DNA of 47,388 nucleotides from positions 1 to 47,388 of the forward strand of contig PNAM01000059.1 of NCBI GenBank assembly GCA_003170275.1. The letters run 5' to 3'. Under the pieces are notes generated by a model, which searched no databases, was not told the DNA's origin, and worked only from the letters and a program-made list of their open reading frames with translations. Of the stretch, positions 1 to 10,078 are shown piece by piece (the first letter of the stretch is position 1; each line of letters opens with the position of its first letter). Both the position numbers and the translations under genes were made by a program. This DNA is from Myxococcales bacterium. GTDB taxonomy: Bacteria > Myxococcota_A > Polyangia > Palsa-1104.

Positions 1-1577
1 CCATCCTGGGCAGGATGCACGCTTGCCGGGACCTCGACGGGGATCAGCGCCAGCGTGTGCCGCAGCTCCTCGAGCGACTCGAAGCGCGCGCGCGGATCCT
101 TCTCGAGCGCGCGCAGCACCAGCGTGTCCCAGCCGCTTGCGAGCGCGGGGCGGATCGTCGACGGGCGCGGCGCGGTCTCGCCGAGGTGCTGCGCGACGAA
201 GTCGGGGCCGCGGAACGGCAGCCGCCCGGTGAGCGCCTGAAACGCGGTCACGCCCAGCGCGTACACGTCGGTGGAGAAGCGCAGCGGCGCGCCGGAGATC
301 TGCTCGGGCGACATGTACGCGAGCGTGCCGATGAAGCCGGCGGTCTGCGTCGCGCCCAGGTCCTGCAAGTGCGCCACGCCGAAGTCGCCCAGCTTGGCCT
401 CGCCCGACGCGGCGAAGAAGATGTTGGCCGGCTTGATGTCGCGGTGGATCACGCCGTGCGCGTGCGCGGCCTCGAGCCCGCTGACCACCTCGACCAGGAG
501 CGAGCGCACCGCGCCCGGGGTGAGCGGGCCGGGCAGGCGATCGGCGAGCGTGCCGCCGGCCATGAACTCCATCGCCAGCACGCCGAGCTCTTCGTGGAAC
601 GCCACCACGCCGACCAAATTCGGGTGGCGCAGCGACGAGACCACGCGCGCCTCGCGGACGAACCGCTGATAGCCGTCTTGCAGGCGCGGGTCGGTCGGCG
701 GCGCGACCACCTTGACCGCCACGTCGCGGCCGGAGAACTCGTCGCGCGCCAGGTACACGCGGCCCATGCCGCCCGAGCCGAGCAGTCGCTGCACCACGTA
801 GCGTCCGCCGAGGCGCGCCTCGCCGACCGGGCTCTGGAACGCGCTCGCCTGTGCGCGGCGCTCGCCGGCGAGGAACGCCTCGAGTGGCGGCACGCGCTGG
901 TCGCTGGAGGCGGCGCGCAACGCGTCGAGCACCGCCGAGGCGGCCTCGCGATAGCCGAGCGCGGCCAGCTCCGCGACCAGGAGGCGCCTGACGCCCGCGC
1001 GCTCGGCAACGTCGGAGACGGCGGCTTTTTGCAGGTGCCGGGCGGCTTCCTCGTGGCGGTTGAAGCCGGCCAGGATGCGGCCGAGCAGGAAGTGGGCGCG
1101 CGGCGCGTCGGACGAGCCCGGCTCCTCGGCGAGAAATTTTTCGTAGACGATGCCGGCCTCGCGCGGGCGGCCGAGCACCTCGTCGAGCCGCGCCACCTCG
1201 AGCGGCTGCTGCGCTTTGCGGTAGAGCGCCTGCGCCTCGTCGAGCAGGCCGAGCGCTTCCTTCAGCGCGCCCGCCTCGGCCCACATGCGGCGGCGCTCGT
1301 AGACCTCGGCGGCGCGCGCCTGCTCGGCGGTGGTGCCGGCGAGCAGCTCGTGTCCGACACGTCCCGCCTCGGCGAAGTCCTTGGCGTCGAGGAGCAGGCG
1401 CAGCAGCGCGGGCCGATCGCCGCGCTCGCGGGCTACCTCGGCGGCGGCGCGGAAGTCCCAGATCTTCTCGTACAGCGCCTGCGCGCGGTCGAGGTCGCCC
1501 AGCCGGCGCAGCTCGGCGGCCGCTTCGGCGTACTTGCCCGCCCCGAGGAGCGCGTCGATGTCGACCCGCGGTTGCAC
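1..1577 (-). CDS. Ser/Thr protein kinase with N-terminal helical repeats (C-terminus cut off by window edge)
   Basis: Read on the minus strand, about 525 residues are visible and the 3' end lies outside the window. Residues 1-250 are Ala/Leu/Glu-rich helical repeats of TPR type, for example around 'EKIWDFRAAAEVARERGD'. A Hanks-type kinase domain follows: glycine loop GSGGMG near residue 266, VAVK lysine near 288, HRDIKPAN at about 378 and DFG at about 398, then the MSPEQ activation-segment end. All catalytic residues are present, so it should be active. Placing the repeats before the kinase domain is unusual, since bacterial kinases more often carry them after it. The start is taken as GTG at 1577. 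No in-frame ATG lies just upstream, and any earlier start would run into the divergent mtnP gene. The substrate is unknown. Confidence 0.88.
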   Translation of the reverse strand, partial: MQPRVDIDALLGAGKYAEAAAELRRLGDLDRAQALYEKIWDFRAAAEVARERGDRPALLRLLLDAKDFAEAGRVGHELLAGTTAEQARAAEVYERRRMWAEAGALKEALGLLDEAQALYRKAQQPLEVARLDEVLGRPREAGIVYEKFLAEEPGSSDAPRAHFLLGRILAGFNRHEEAARHLQKAAVSDVAERAGVRRLLVAELAALGYREAASAVLDALRAASSDQRVPPLEAFLAGERRAQASAFQSPVGEARLGGRYVVQRLLGSGGMGRVYLARDEFSGRDVAVKVVAPPTDPRLQDGYQRFVREARVVSSLRHPNLVGVVAFHEELGVLAMEFMAGGTLADRLPGPLTPGAVRSLLVEVVSGLEAAHAHGVIHRDIKPANIFFAASGEAKLGDFGVAHLQDLGATQTAGFIGTLAYMSPEQISGAPLRFSTDVYALGVTAFQALTGRLPFRGPDFVAQHLGETAPRPSTIRPALASGWDTLVLRALEKDPRARFESLEELRHTLALIPVEVPASVHPAQD

Positions 1578-1601
1578 ACCGACAGGGTAGCGTGTTACTC
1601 G

Positions 1602-2479
<878 letters not shown>

Positions 2480-2480
<1 letters not shown>

Positions 2481-3406
2481 TGGACAACACGCAAGGGCTG
2501 GTGGTGGTCGGGTCGGTGGCGTTCGATACCATCGAGGCGCGCGGCGTACGCAAGGAGATGGTGCTCGGCGGATCGGGCTCGTTCTTCTGCACCGCGGCGT
2601 CGTACTTCACGCCGGTCAAGCTGGTGGCGGTGGTCGGCGACGACTTCCCCAAGGTGCACCTCGACTTCTTCGCGTCGCGCGGGATCTCGACCGAGGGGCT
2701 GATCCGCGCGCCGGGCAAGACCTTCCACTGGAGCGGGCGCTACGCCGACGATCTCGCCTCGCGCCAGTCGTTGGCCACCGAGCTGAACGTGTTCGCGGAC
2801 TTCAAGCCCAAGCTGCCCGACGCGTGGCGCGAGTCCGAGTTCATCTTCCTCGGCAACATCCACCCGTCGCTGCAGCTCGACGTGCTCACGCAGATCCGCC
2901 GACCGCGGCTGGTGGCGATGGACACCATGAACTTCTGGATCGAAGGTCAGCTCGAGGCGCTCAAGCGCGTGCTCGAGCGCGTGGACCTCTTGGTGATCAA
3001 CGACGAAGAGGCGCGCATGCTGGCGGGGCAGCACAACCTGCCGCGAGCGGCGCGCGCGATTCGCGCGATGGGCCCGAAGACGGTGATCGTCAAGCGCGGC
3101 GACTCCGGCGCGCTGTTGTTCCACGAGAACGGCGTGTTCGCGGCGCCGGCGTATCCGCTCGAAGAGGTGGTCGATCCGACCGGCGCGGGCGACACGTTCG
3201 CCGGCGGGTTCATGGGCTACCTGGCGCGCGTGCGCGATCTCGGGCCGCAGGCGGTGCGACGCGCGATGTTCTATGGATCGGTGATGGCGTCGTTCTGCGT
3301 CGAGGCGTTCTCGCTCGATCGCATGCGCGAGCTGTCGACCGGCGAGATCGAGGGCCGCTATCGCGCGTTCCGCGATCTGACGCACTTCGAAGACGTCCGG
3401 CTGTAA
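2480..3406 (+). CDS. PfkB/ribokinase-family sugar or nucleoside kinase
   Basis: This is a 308-residue PfkB-family kinase, predicted to phosphorylate a sugar or nucleoside with ATP in the cytoplasm. Visible family signatures are the N-terminal GSVAFDTIE strand, the LGGSGSFFCTAASYF substrate-lid region, and the C-terminal DPTGAGDTFAGGFMGY motif near residue 233, which contains the anion hole and catalytic Asp. Its ATG overlaps the mtnP stop codon, so the two are almost certainly co-transcribed. That context suggests a role in purine-nucleoside or methylthioribose salvage, for example adenosine-type kinase activity. The exact substrate cannot be read from the sequence. Confidence 0.85.
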
Positions 3407-3455
3407 CGCACGCCGCGCGCGTGGCCAAGCTCGACCTGCTCCCGCCAGGCTGACG

Positions 3456-3474
3456 AGGACCGGCAACGTTGGCG
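3456..3474 (+). repeat. 19-bp direct repeat, left copy
   Basis: The sequence AGGACCGGCAACGTTGGCG occurs here and again, in the same orientation, at 5667-5685. The two copies bracket a 2.2-kb segment of lower GC that carries three poorly conserved-looking genes. The repeat contains the palindromic core CAACGTTG. The function is unknown; an attachment site or a recombination footprint is an inference. Confidence 0.75.
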
Positions 3475-3554
3475 CCGGGCGAGGCGGCGTACTCGCCCGC
3501 GAATTCTCGGAAGCGAACGATTCCAATAGGGATCGGTGACGGAGGCAGGGTGAG

Positions 3555-3573
3555 GGCAGGCTGCGAGCCTGCC
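3555..3573. terminator. Hairpin between convergent genes, possible terminator
   Basis: A perfect 8-bp inverted repeat (GGCAGGCT / AGCCTGCC) encloses a 3-nt loop in the gap between pfkB and the minus-strand lipoprotein gene. A second inverted repeat follows at 3600-3607 / 3627-3634 (GCCCGCGC / GCGCGGGC, 19-nt loop). Neither has a clean U-tract, so intrinsic termination is only plausible. The rest of the 246-bp gap 3407-3652 holds the 19-bp repeat and nothing else I recognise. Confidence 0.4.
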
Positions 3574-3652
3574 GAGTCGCTAGCGCGTGGCTTTGGCGAG
3601 CCCGCGCGTTTCGGCTCTCTTCTTCAGCGCGGGCGTTCAACTCGGCGCACGT

Positions 3653-4225
3653 TTACATCGAACAGGCCGGTACTTCGGTTTGCTTATACTGACAGTACGA
3701 TGGCGTGAGCTTGCAATCCTGCACGGAGGTCGAGGTAAAGGATATTGAACCCGACGAACCGTCTTTGCAAGGTAGAGACGCATCGTCTATGCAAGCGCAG
3801 TTGTTGGTACCGTCTGAAAGCTTTTCCAAGCAGCACACCTTGTACGGTGACCCGGCTGAAAGTCCGCACGAACTGGCCGGCGTGTCGGCGGCCTGCTGCC
3901 GCCCATCATGGTTGTCGCCGTCTTCGACGGAGTTGCAATAGCAAGAGTTGGCGAAAAAGGTCGTGTCGGCAACCTTGAAGCAGACGATCTTGCGCGGCTT
4001 GCAATCGCAGGTGGCGGGCGCATTTGGCCAACCGGCAGCGGCGCAACAAAGAGATCCGGGGACCGTGGCCTTCTCGCACGCCGTTGCGTTGGGCGTCACG
4101 CCACCACTGCAAGTACAGGATTGTCCGGCGGAGTCCACCGTGCAGGCTCGCCCGACGGCGCTGCTACACCCGAACGCGCCTGCGAACAAACCCACCATCA
4201 GTTGCAGGTGAACGAACAGTCGCAT
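3653..4225 (-). CDS. Cysteine-rich lipoprotein with two internal CC...CxC repeats
   Basis: This 190-residue protein has a type II signal peptide ending at the lipobox AFG|C (Cys20), so it should be a membrane-anchored lipoprotein. I count 21 cysteines. Two similar blocks are visible: SLCCAAAGWPNAPATCDC and KVCCLEKLSDGTNNCAC. This suggests a small disulfide-bonded domain that was duplicated. No family was recognised. It lies 13 bp downstream of another lipoprotein gene on the same strand and is probably its operon partner. Base composition is unlike its neighbours (one 60-base row at 3661 has exactly 50% GC, against 75% in a row of pfkB), consistent with acquired DNA. Confidence 0.75.
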   Translation of the reverse strand: MRLFVHLQLMVGLFAGAFGCSSAVGRACTVDSAGQSCTCSGGVTPNATACEKATVPGSLCCAAAGWPNAPATCDCKPRKIVCFKVADTTFFANSCYCNSVEDGDNHDGRQQAADTPASSCGLSAGSPYKVCCLEKLSDGTNNCACIDDASLPCKDGSSGSISFTSTSVQDCKLTPSYCQYKQTEVPACSM

Positions 4226-4237
4226 GTGGCCTCCCCT

Positions 4238-4684
4238 CTACTGCCGGGCGAACATGGTGGTGCTGCCGTCGCTTCTCGTCACTGTGAGCGTAGCGCTGTC
4301 CGTCGAGTAGGTAAACGCCTGCGGAGAGGTGTCGAACCCGGTGACCGGATGGTCGGCGAGGTTCATGCTCGCATTCGTGCAGCCCGTCGTCGACCCGGTG
4401 CCCGAAGACAACGTGATCGCCAGCATGTTTCCCGATGCGCTCCACGTCCCGCCGTTGGTCGAGGTGCTCGTGCACTTGGTGGTCGAATCGGGACGAGACG
4501 CGGTGATCAACAAGGTCTTGTCGGCGTTGAAGGCATAGACGCTGGTGACCGACGCGTTTATTGATCCCGCCGGCCAGACCACCTTCCACGAGCCAACAAG
4601 CGGATCGACGGCGGCACCACACGACCCCATCGAGATCGCGGCGGCGATCGCTACGAGAGCTACCTGAATACGAATGAGTCGCAT
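4238..4684 (-). CDS. Small lipoprotein, lipocalin-like
   Basis: This is a 148-residue protein with an N-terminal hydrophobic signal and lipobox MGS|C at Cys22. The mature part begins with DPLVGSWKVV, then repeats short strand-like segments (VYAFNADKTLLIT, TWSASGNMLAITLS, ATLTVTRSDG). That is the usual look of small lipocalin-like beta-barrel lipoproteins. Serine and threonine are very abundant. Four cysteines are present including the lipidated one. The function is unknown. It is the upstream gene of a pair with the cysteine-rich lipoprotein and diverges from the unknown gene that starts near 4857. Confidence 0.72.
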   Translation of the reverse strand: MRLIRIQVALVAIAAAISMGSCGAAVDPLVGSWKVVWPAGSINASVTSVYAFNADKTLLITASRPDSTTKCTSTSTNGGTWSASGNMLAITLSSGTGSTTGCTNASMNLADHPVTGFDTSPQAFTYSTDSATLTVTRSDGSTTMFARQ

Positions 4685-4856
4685 GGTAAAACAACTCTAT
4701 CACTGCCCAAGGTGGGTGGTTCGAGCGATCTCGGTTCGGGGATATTCCGCTACCGAATACGACCGATTGCGATAGGGTCTACTCCAACGTTTCTCTCGAC
4801 GGGCGCCGGATGATTGATCGCTCTTTGGCTCCGTGCGAGGCTGCTCGGCTTTGGGG

Positions 4857-5546
4857 GTGAGCGTGGCGAAGCGAAAGGCAGTGAAGGGATCCGTCAGGAT
4901 CGAGATCAAGATCGATCGCGTGCTCGAGCTGGCGTGGGACGCCGCGGCGGCCGAGCTGGCGGGCGCCGAGCGGGAGGGGGCGGGCGCGTTCGACCGGAAG
5001 TGGGAGACGGTGGACGCGATCATCAACCACGATCCGCCGCTCTATCTGGCCGGCGGGATCGCCACTACGGCCGAGTTCTTTCGCCAGTATTGCAAGGACA
5101 CCACCGTCCGCACCGCGCTGCGCCTGGTGCGTGTGGCGCGCTACGCGTCGCCGGTCGAGGAGGAGCGCTACACGATCTCCAAGCTCGACGCGGCTCTCGG
5201 CTGGATCGACGTCCAGACGGGAGGACTCGCGAAGGGACGGATCCCGGTCGACTTCGCCAAGCTGCGCTTTTCGGTCGAGCGCGACGGGGCGCGGACGCGT
5301 GTCGGCCTCGATGAAGCGACGGTCCAGGAGATCCGCTTGGAGACGCGCAAGCTGCAACGCAAGGCGCACAGGCCGCATCCGAGCGCGTCGCCGGTGGTGC
5401 TGGCGCTCAATCGGGCGCTCGGCCGCGGGCGGCTGAAAGGAATCGGCATCCACCAGGCGCACGGCAAGTTGTCGCTGACCGCGATTCCGATGGAGGCGGT
5501 AGCGGAGCTGGCGTCGGCGCTCAGCCGTGTGAAGCTGCCGCACTGA
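4857..5546 (+). CDS. Protein of unknown function
   Basis: I do not recognise this protein of about 229 residues. It is soluble, with no signal peptide or membrane segment. It has an Ala/Glu-rich N-terminal helix (ELAWDAAAAELAGAEREG), a central region containing DPPLYLAGGIATTAEFFRQY and YTISKLDAALGWIDVQTGG, a basic stretch (ETRKLQRKAHRPHPSASP), and a C-terminal helix. Start candidates are GTG at 4833, 4857 and 4863. The middle one is used because the residues before it do not look protein-like. The reading frame stays open for 63 codons past the TGA at 5544, giving a Lys/Ala-rich stretch, so the gene may once have been longer. Confidence 0.55.
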   Translation: MSVAKRKAVKGSVRIEIKIDRVLELAWDAAAAELAGAEREGAGAFDRKWETVDAIINHDPPLYLAGGIATTAEFFRQYCKDTTVRTALRLVRVARYASPVEEERYTISKLDAALGWIDVQTGGLAKGRIPVDFAKLRFSVERDGARTRVGLDEATVQEIRLETRKLQRKAHRPHPSASPVVLALNRALGRGRLKGIGIHQAHGKLSLTAIPMEAVAELASALSRVKLPH

Positions 5547-5666
5547 GATGGCGCTTCCACCGCGTCGATATCGGCCCTTGATGCCATCGAGCGGAGGATC
5601 CGAACGCAGAAGTCCGTGACTCCGAAGGCTGCGAAGAAACGAGCCGCTGCGTCTGCCGGGAAGGCC

Positions 5667-5685
5667 AGGACCGGCAACGTTGGCG
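5667..5685 (+). repeat. 19-bp direct repeat, right copy
   Basis: This copy is identical to 3456-3474. It lies in the short gap between the unknown gene ending at 5546 and the convergent ynfA gene. A third, partial copy follows 21 bp further on, so the right-hand end carries the core twice. Confidence 0.75.
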
Positions 5686-5690
5686 TGAAG

Positions 5691-5706
5691 AGCGGCAACG
5701 TTGGCG
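5691..5706 (+). repeat. Partial third copy of the repeat
   Basis: The sequence AGCGGCAACGTTGGCG shares the 14-bp core CGGCAACGTTGGCG with the two 19-bp copies. It lies 10 bp before the ynfA stop codon. Confidence 0.65.
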
Positions 5707-5715
5707 CGATGACGG

Positions 5716-6042
5716 TCAGCGCGGCGCGAAGGCGATGATCGCCATGCCGGCGAGCGCGACCGCGCCGCCGATCAGATCCCAGCGATCCGGGCGGTGCTGC
5801 TCGACGAGCCACATCCAGAACAGCGCGGTGGTGACGTAGACGCCGCCGTAGGCCGCGTAGGTGCGGCCGGCGCCGGTCGGGTGCAGCGTCAAGAGCCACG
5901 CGAAGGCGGCGAGGCTGACGGCGGCGGGTGCGAGCAGCAGCAGCGAGCCGTTGCGCCGTAGCCACAGATACGGCAGGTAGCAGCCGACGATCTCGGCGAG
6001 CGCGGTGACCACGAACAGCCCGAACGTCTTCGCTTGGCTCAT
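5716..6042 (-). CDS. ynfA: YnfA/UPF0060 family small membrane protein
   Basis: This is a 108-residue, four-helix inner-membrane protein of the UPF0060/YnfA family, which resembles small multidrug-resistance transporters. Family hallmarks are the N-terminal [20 protein letters not shown], the central [18 protein letters not shown] and the C-terminal [18 protein letters not shown]. The length matches the family. The start is ATG at 6042; an in-frame ATG three codons earlier (6051) is possible. It diverges from the spermidine-synthase fusion gene across 63 bp. A transport substrate cannot be inferred. Confidence 0.92.
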   Translation of the reverse strand: MSQAKTFGLFVVTALAEIVGCYLPYLWLRRNGSLLLLAPAAVSLAAFAWLLTLHPTGAGRTYAAYGGVYVTTALFWMWLVEQHRPDRWDLIGGAVALAGMAIIAFAPR

Positions 6043-6105
6043 CGGCCGCATTGTATGCGAACGGCGCTTACGTTCGCGTGGGCGATGTGCAACCATCGCA
6101 CGCGG

Positions 6106-9100
6106 ATGAATCCGCCTGTGCGGCGTGTGGCGCTGCTGCTGTCCGGATCGGGGCTGTGCGCGCTGATCTATCAGGTGGCCTGGCTGCGCGAGCTGCGGCT
6201 GATCTTCGGCGCGTCGACCGCGGCGTCGGCGGCGGTGCTCGCGGTGTTCATGGGCGGTCTCGGCGCGGGCGGCGTGTGGCTGGGTCGGCGGGTCGGGCGG
6301 CAGAAAAAGCCGCTCGCGTTCTACGCGAACCTGGAGCTGGGGATCGCGGCCTCGGCCGCGGTGACGCCGCTGCTCGTGTGGTTGGCGCGGCGGTTGTATT
6401 CGGCGGTCGGTGGGACGGTGGTGCTCGGTCTCGGCGGCGGCACGCTGGTGCGGTTGCTGCTGGCGGTGGTGGTGCTCGCGGTGCCAACGTTTCTGATGGG
6501 CGGGACGTTGCCCGCGGCGGCGCAGGCGGTGGAGACCGAAGGCGACGTCGGGCGGCGGCGCCTGGCGGTGTTGTATGGGATGAATACGCTGGGCGCGGTC
6601 GCCGGGACGTTGCTGTCGACGTTTGCGTTGCAGGAGATCTTGGGGACGCGGCGCATGTTGTGGAGCGCGTGTGCTCTGAATGCGTTGGTGGCGGTGCTCG
6701 CGCGTTCGCTGTCGCGCACGATGCCCGACGTCAGCGTGAGCGCGCAATCTGCCGACGTAAAGGCGAACGTCAACGTCAACCGGCGATTGGTGTTGGTTGC
6801 GGCTGCGGTGGTGGGATTTGCGTTCTTGCTGATGGAGCTGGTGTGGTACCGCATGCTCGGCCCGCTGCTCGGCGGATCGTCGTTCACCTTCGGGCTGATC
6901 CTGGCCGTCGCGCTGCTCGGCATCGGGCTCGGCGGCGGGGCGTATGCGCTGTTGGGCGGGCGGCGGCCACCGACGCTGTATGGCTTCGCGCTCACCTGCG
7001 GGGCGGAGGCGGCGCTGATCGCGCTGCCGTTTGCGCTCGGTGATCGCATCGCGATCTGGACCGCGCTGTTGCGCAGCCTGGGGGCGACCGGGTTTGGCGG
7101 GCAGGTGGTGGGGTGGGCGGCGATTGCGTCGCTGGTGGTGTTGCCGGCGGCGTTCGTCTCGGGGGTGCAGTTTCCGCTGCTGATGGCGCTGCTCGGCAAG
7201 GGTGACGCGCAGGTCGGCAAGCAGGTGGGGCAGGCGTATGCGTGGAACACGGCGGGGGCGATCGCCGGATCGCTGGCGGGCGGCTTTGGGCTGTTGCCGC
7301 TGTTGACCGCGCCGGGCGCGTGGCGGCTGGTGGTGGTGGTGCTGGGCGCGCTCGGCTTCGCGACCGTGGTGGTGGCGCTCAAGCGCGAGCCGGGGCGCGC
7401 TCGCGCGGTGGTGCCAGTGGTGCTGGGCGTGGTCGCGCTGATCCTGATCGCTTCGACCGGGCCGACCGCCGCGTGGCGACATGGCGCGATCGGCGCGGGA
7501 CGCGGGCCGACCAGCGGGCCACCCAACGCGATCGAGAACTGGGCGCACGCGCTGCGGCGCGCGATCACCTGGGAGGCGGAAGGCGTCGAGTCGAGCGTGG
7601 CGATCGACTCCGAGGCCGGCGTAGCGTTCGTGGTCAACGGCAAGATCGACGGCAACGCGCGCTCGGACGCGCCCACGCAGGTGATGAGCGGCATGCTCGG
7701 CGCGATCCTGCACCCGGGGCTCAAGAAGGCGATGGTGATCGGGTTCGGCACCGGGTCGACCGCCGGCTGGCTCGGCGTGCTGCCGACCATCGAGCGCGTC
7801 GACGTGGCGGAGCTCGAGCCGGCCATCCTGCACGTCGGGCGGGTGTGCGCGCCGGTCAATCAGGCGGTGCTCGACAATCCCAAGGTGCACCTGTTCCTCG
7901 GCGACGCGCGCGAGATGCTGCTGACCACACGCGAGCGTTACGATCTGATCTTCTCCGAGCCGTCCAATCCGTATCGCGCCGGGATCGCCAGCCTGTTCAC
8001 GCAGGAGTATTACCAGGCGGCGAACGCGCGGCTCGCCGACCAGGGGCTGTTCCTGCAGTGGGTGCAGGCGTATTCGGTCGATGCGCGCACGGTGCGTTCG
8101 ATCTACGCGACGCTGGCGTCGGTGTTTCCCGAGGTCGAGACCTGGGTCACCGAGGAGGCGGACCTGCTGCTGGTCGCATCGCGCACGCCGGTGTCGTACG
8201 ACGTCGGGCGACTGCGCGCGCGCATCCGCGAGGAGCCGTTTCGCTCGGCGCTCGCGCACGTGTGGCGGGTCGACGATCTGGAGGGACTGTTCGCGCACTA
8301 CGCCGCGCGCGGCACGCTGGCCCGCGCGCTCGCGCCGCTCGCCGAGGACGATCTGAACACCGACGATCAGACGCTGGTCGAGTTCGGCTTCGCGCGCGGC
8401 GTCGGCCGGCGCGACTCGCAGTTTCGCACCAACGATCTGCGCGACGCGGCGCGCGCGCGACATGAAGATCGCCCGACCCGCGTCGGCAACGGAACCATCG
8501 ACTGGGCGCTGGTCGACGATCGGCGCATCTCCATGTTGACCGCGCAGAGCCAGTCGCCGTCGGATCTGCCGTACCGCTACCCGGATGCGTCGCTCAAGCG
8601 CGGGCTGGCGGAGAGCGCCTGGCTCAACGGGGATTTTCAATTGGCGCGCGCGCAGTGGCAGGGCCAGCCGGCGCAGCCGGGCGATCTGGTCGAGATCGCC
8701 ATGGTCGGCGAGCTGCTAGCGGAGGCGGGCGACGAGGCCGCGCTGCCCCTGATCGATCGGCTGCGCGCGTTCTCACCGTCGCTGGCGATCGAGGCCGACG
8801 CGCTGCTCGCGCGTCTGCGGCTGCGCCAGGGCCGGCTCGAGGAGGCGACCGCGGCGCTGACCAGCGCGTTCGTGCGCTACCAGCGCGATCCGTGGCCGCT
8901 GGTGCTGGTGATGAGCCACGCGCTCAAGCTGCCGGTCGAGATCGCCGAGCGCGATCGCCGGCTGGGCGAGCGGCTCTACCACACGCTGCGCACGCCGTTC
9001 GCGGTGTCGCTGCTCGACGGCGTGCGGCTGAACACCGAGCTCGACCTGGCCATCCGCATCGACGCGCGGCGGCTGTGCCGGGAGGCGCTCGAGCCGTTCG

Positions 9101-9252
9101 AGCCCAACCCGAGCTGGAAGCGCGACGCGCTCGCCGCTCGGCTGCAGTGCTATCAGTGGGCGGGCGATCCGCGCGCTGCGCAGGCGGCTCGCGACGTGGC
9201 GCGGTTCGCCGGGTCCGAGCCGCTGCCGTTCGCGGCGGGGCTCACGAACTAG
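6106..9252 (+). CDS. Multi-pass membrane protein fused to spermidine-synthase-like domain and helical C-terminus
   Basis: This protein of about 1048 residues has three parts. Residues 1-470 form many hydrophobic helices, beginning with [21 protein letters not shown], a pattern shared by membrane-fused spermidine synthases. Residues 505-720 are a Rossmann methyltransferase-like domain of the spermidine synthase family: GFGTGSTAG near 546, the acidic VAELEP that binds ribose, GDAREML, and [14 protein letters not shown]. The last 250 or so residues are Ala/Leu/Arg-rich and look TPR-like. An aminopropyltransferase activity is inferred from the family and not proven. ATG 6106 was chosen because MNPPVRR leads straight into the first helix; upstream in-frame ATGs exist at 6034 and 6055. 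Its 3' end overlaps the convergent membrane gene by 11 bp. Confidence 0.85.
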   Translation: MNPPVRRVALLLSGSGLCALIYQVAWLRELRLIFGASTAASAAVLAVFMGGLGAGGVWLGRRVGRQKKPLAFYANLELGIAASAAVTPLLVWLARRLYSAVGGTVVLGLGGGTLVRLLLAVVVLAVPTFLMGGTLPAAAQAVETEGDVGRRRLAVLYGMNTLGAVAGTLLSTFALQEILGTRRMLWSACALNALVAVLARSLSRTMPDVSVSAQSADVKANVNVNRRLVLVAAAVVGFAFLLMELVWYRMLGPLLGGSSFTFGLILAVALLGIGLGGGAYALLGGRRPPTLYGFALTCGAEAALIALPFALGDRIAIWTALLRSLGATGFGGQVVGWAAIASLVVLPAAFVSGVQFPLLMALLGKGDAQVGKQVGQAYAWNTAGAIAGSLAGGFGLLPLLTAPGAWRLVVVVLGALGFATVVVALKREPGRARAVVPVVLGVVALILIASTGPTAAWRHGAIGAGRGPTSGPPNAIENWAHALRRAITWEAEGVESSVAIDSEAGVAFVVNGKIDGNARSDAPTQVMSGMLGAILHPGLKKAMVIGFGTGSTAGWLGVLPTIERVDVAELEPAILHVGRVCAPVNQAVLDNPKVHLFLGDAREMLLTTRERYDLIFSEPSNPYRAGIASLFTQEYYQAANARLADQGLFLQWVQAYSVDARTVRSIYATLASVFPEVETWVTEEADLLLVASRTPVSYDVGRLRARIREEPFRSALAHVWRVDDLEGLFAHYAARGTLARALAPLAEDDLNTDDQTLVEFGFARGVGRRDSQFRTNDLRDAARARHEDRPTRVGNGTIDWALVDDRRISMLTAQSQSPSDLPYRYPDASLKRGLAESAWLNGDFQLARAQWQGQPAQPGDLVEIAMVGELLAEAGDEAALPLIDRLRAFSPSLAIEADALLARLRLRQGRLEEATAALTSAFVRYQRDPWPLVLVMSHALKLPVEIAERDRRLGERLYHTLRTPFAVSLLDGVRLNTELDLAIRIDARRLCREALEPFEPNPSWKRDALAARLQCYQWAGDPRAAQAARDVARFAGSEPLPFAAGLTN

Positions 9253-10078
9253 CGAGGCCGGCCGCGACCAGCGCGGTGGTGTTGATCGCGGCGCGCACGT
9301 AGGCGACGCCGAGTCGCAAGAGCGTGAGCAGCGCGAACGACCACGCGGGCGCGTTGGGCAGGCGATAGGCGGTGAGGTGGTAGACCAGCGTGACCGCCAG
9401 GAACGCAGCGACGGAGAACGCGGCGATCGCGGCAGTGGTGCGGGCGTTGCGCCAGGTCCGCTTGCAGCCGCGCGCGATCGCGCGCCACGCGCCGAGCGCC
9501 GGATCGGCGAGCATCAGCGCGCGCGCGTAGTCGACGGTGACGCTGGCGAGCGACCAGAAGAAGCCGAACATGACCAGGAGGATGATCAGCCACCAGCCGA
9601 GCTCGCGAAAGCCGCGATAGGCGAACAGCGGCTTGAGCGCGAAGAACAGGCCGGTGGTCAACAGCAGCGGGACCAGGCGCAGCGACAAGCCCGCGGCGCC
9701 GACCTTGAGCATGCGCCAGGCGTGCGCGCCCGTCGCGGCCAGCACGCCGCCCGGGGGTAGAGGGTGCGGTCGCGCCAGGGTCGCGAGGATGCCGCCGGCG
9801 AGCAGCCAGGCGAGCAGCCCGTAGACCAGCACGGCCAGCTCGGCGCCGGACGCGGCGACGCGGCCGATCGCGGGGTTGTCGAGGAGCAGCTCGGCGTAGA
9901 GCCCGTCGTCGCCGCTGAGCAGGCCGCCGGCGCCGGGTCGCAGATCGATCGCGGGTGCGAGCGCGGAGGACAGCGGGTGCGCGGCGACGATCGTGAACAG
10001 CACGTTGAGCGCGGCGAGCGCCAGCACCAGGCGCGGGCGCGCCCACACGCGCGCGAAGGCCTCCACGAGCGGCTCCAT
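9242..10078 (-). CDS. Multi-pass inner-membrane protein of unknown function
   Basis: This 278-residue protein has about six hydrophobic segments, including LVLALAALNVLFTIVAAH, LAVLVYGLLAWLLAGGILA, LGWWLIILLVMFGFFWSLAS and a C-terminal pair. It shows no recognisable catalytic motif. The layout resembles DUF4013-like or stage-II-sporulation-type integral membrane proteins, but I cannot assign it. Its ATG shares one base with the stop codon of the upstream metallopeptidase (TGATG), so the pair is translationally coupled and may work together at the membrane. The gene ends inside the 3' end of the convergent spermidine-synthase fusion. Confidence 0.8.
   Translation of the reverse strand: MEPLVEAFARVWARPRLVLALAALNVLFTIVAAHPLSSALAPAIDLRPGAGGLLSGDDGLYAELLLDNPAIGRVAASGAELAVLVYGLLAWLLAGGILATLARPHPLPPGGVLAATGAHAWRMLKVGAAGLSLRLVPLLLTTGLFFALKPLFAYRGFRELGWWLIILLVMFGFFWSLASVTVDYARALMLADPALGAWRAIARGCKRTWRNARTTAAIAAFSVAAFLAVTLVYHLTAYRLPNAPAWSFALLTLLRLGVAYVRAAINTTALVAAGLASS

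Noticed and set aside
3469..3708. Possible small plus-strand gene of 79 codons
   Set aside because: No ribosome-binding site, low-complexity product, and it overlaps the end of the cysteine-rich lipoprotein gene.
5716..8640. Long minus-strand open frame of 974 codons
   Set aside because: Only its last 108 codons (ynfA) are real. The rest is Arg/His/Gln/Pro-rich antisense of the spermidine-synthase fusion and has no recognisable domain.
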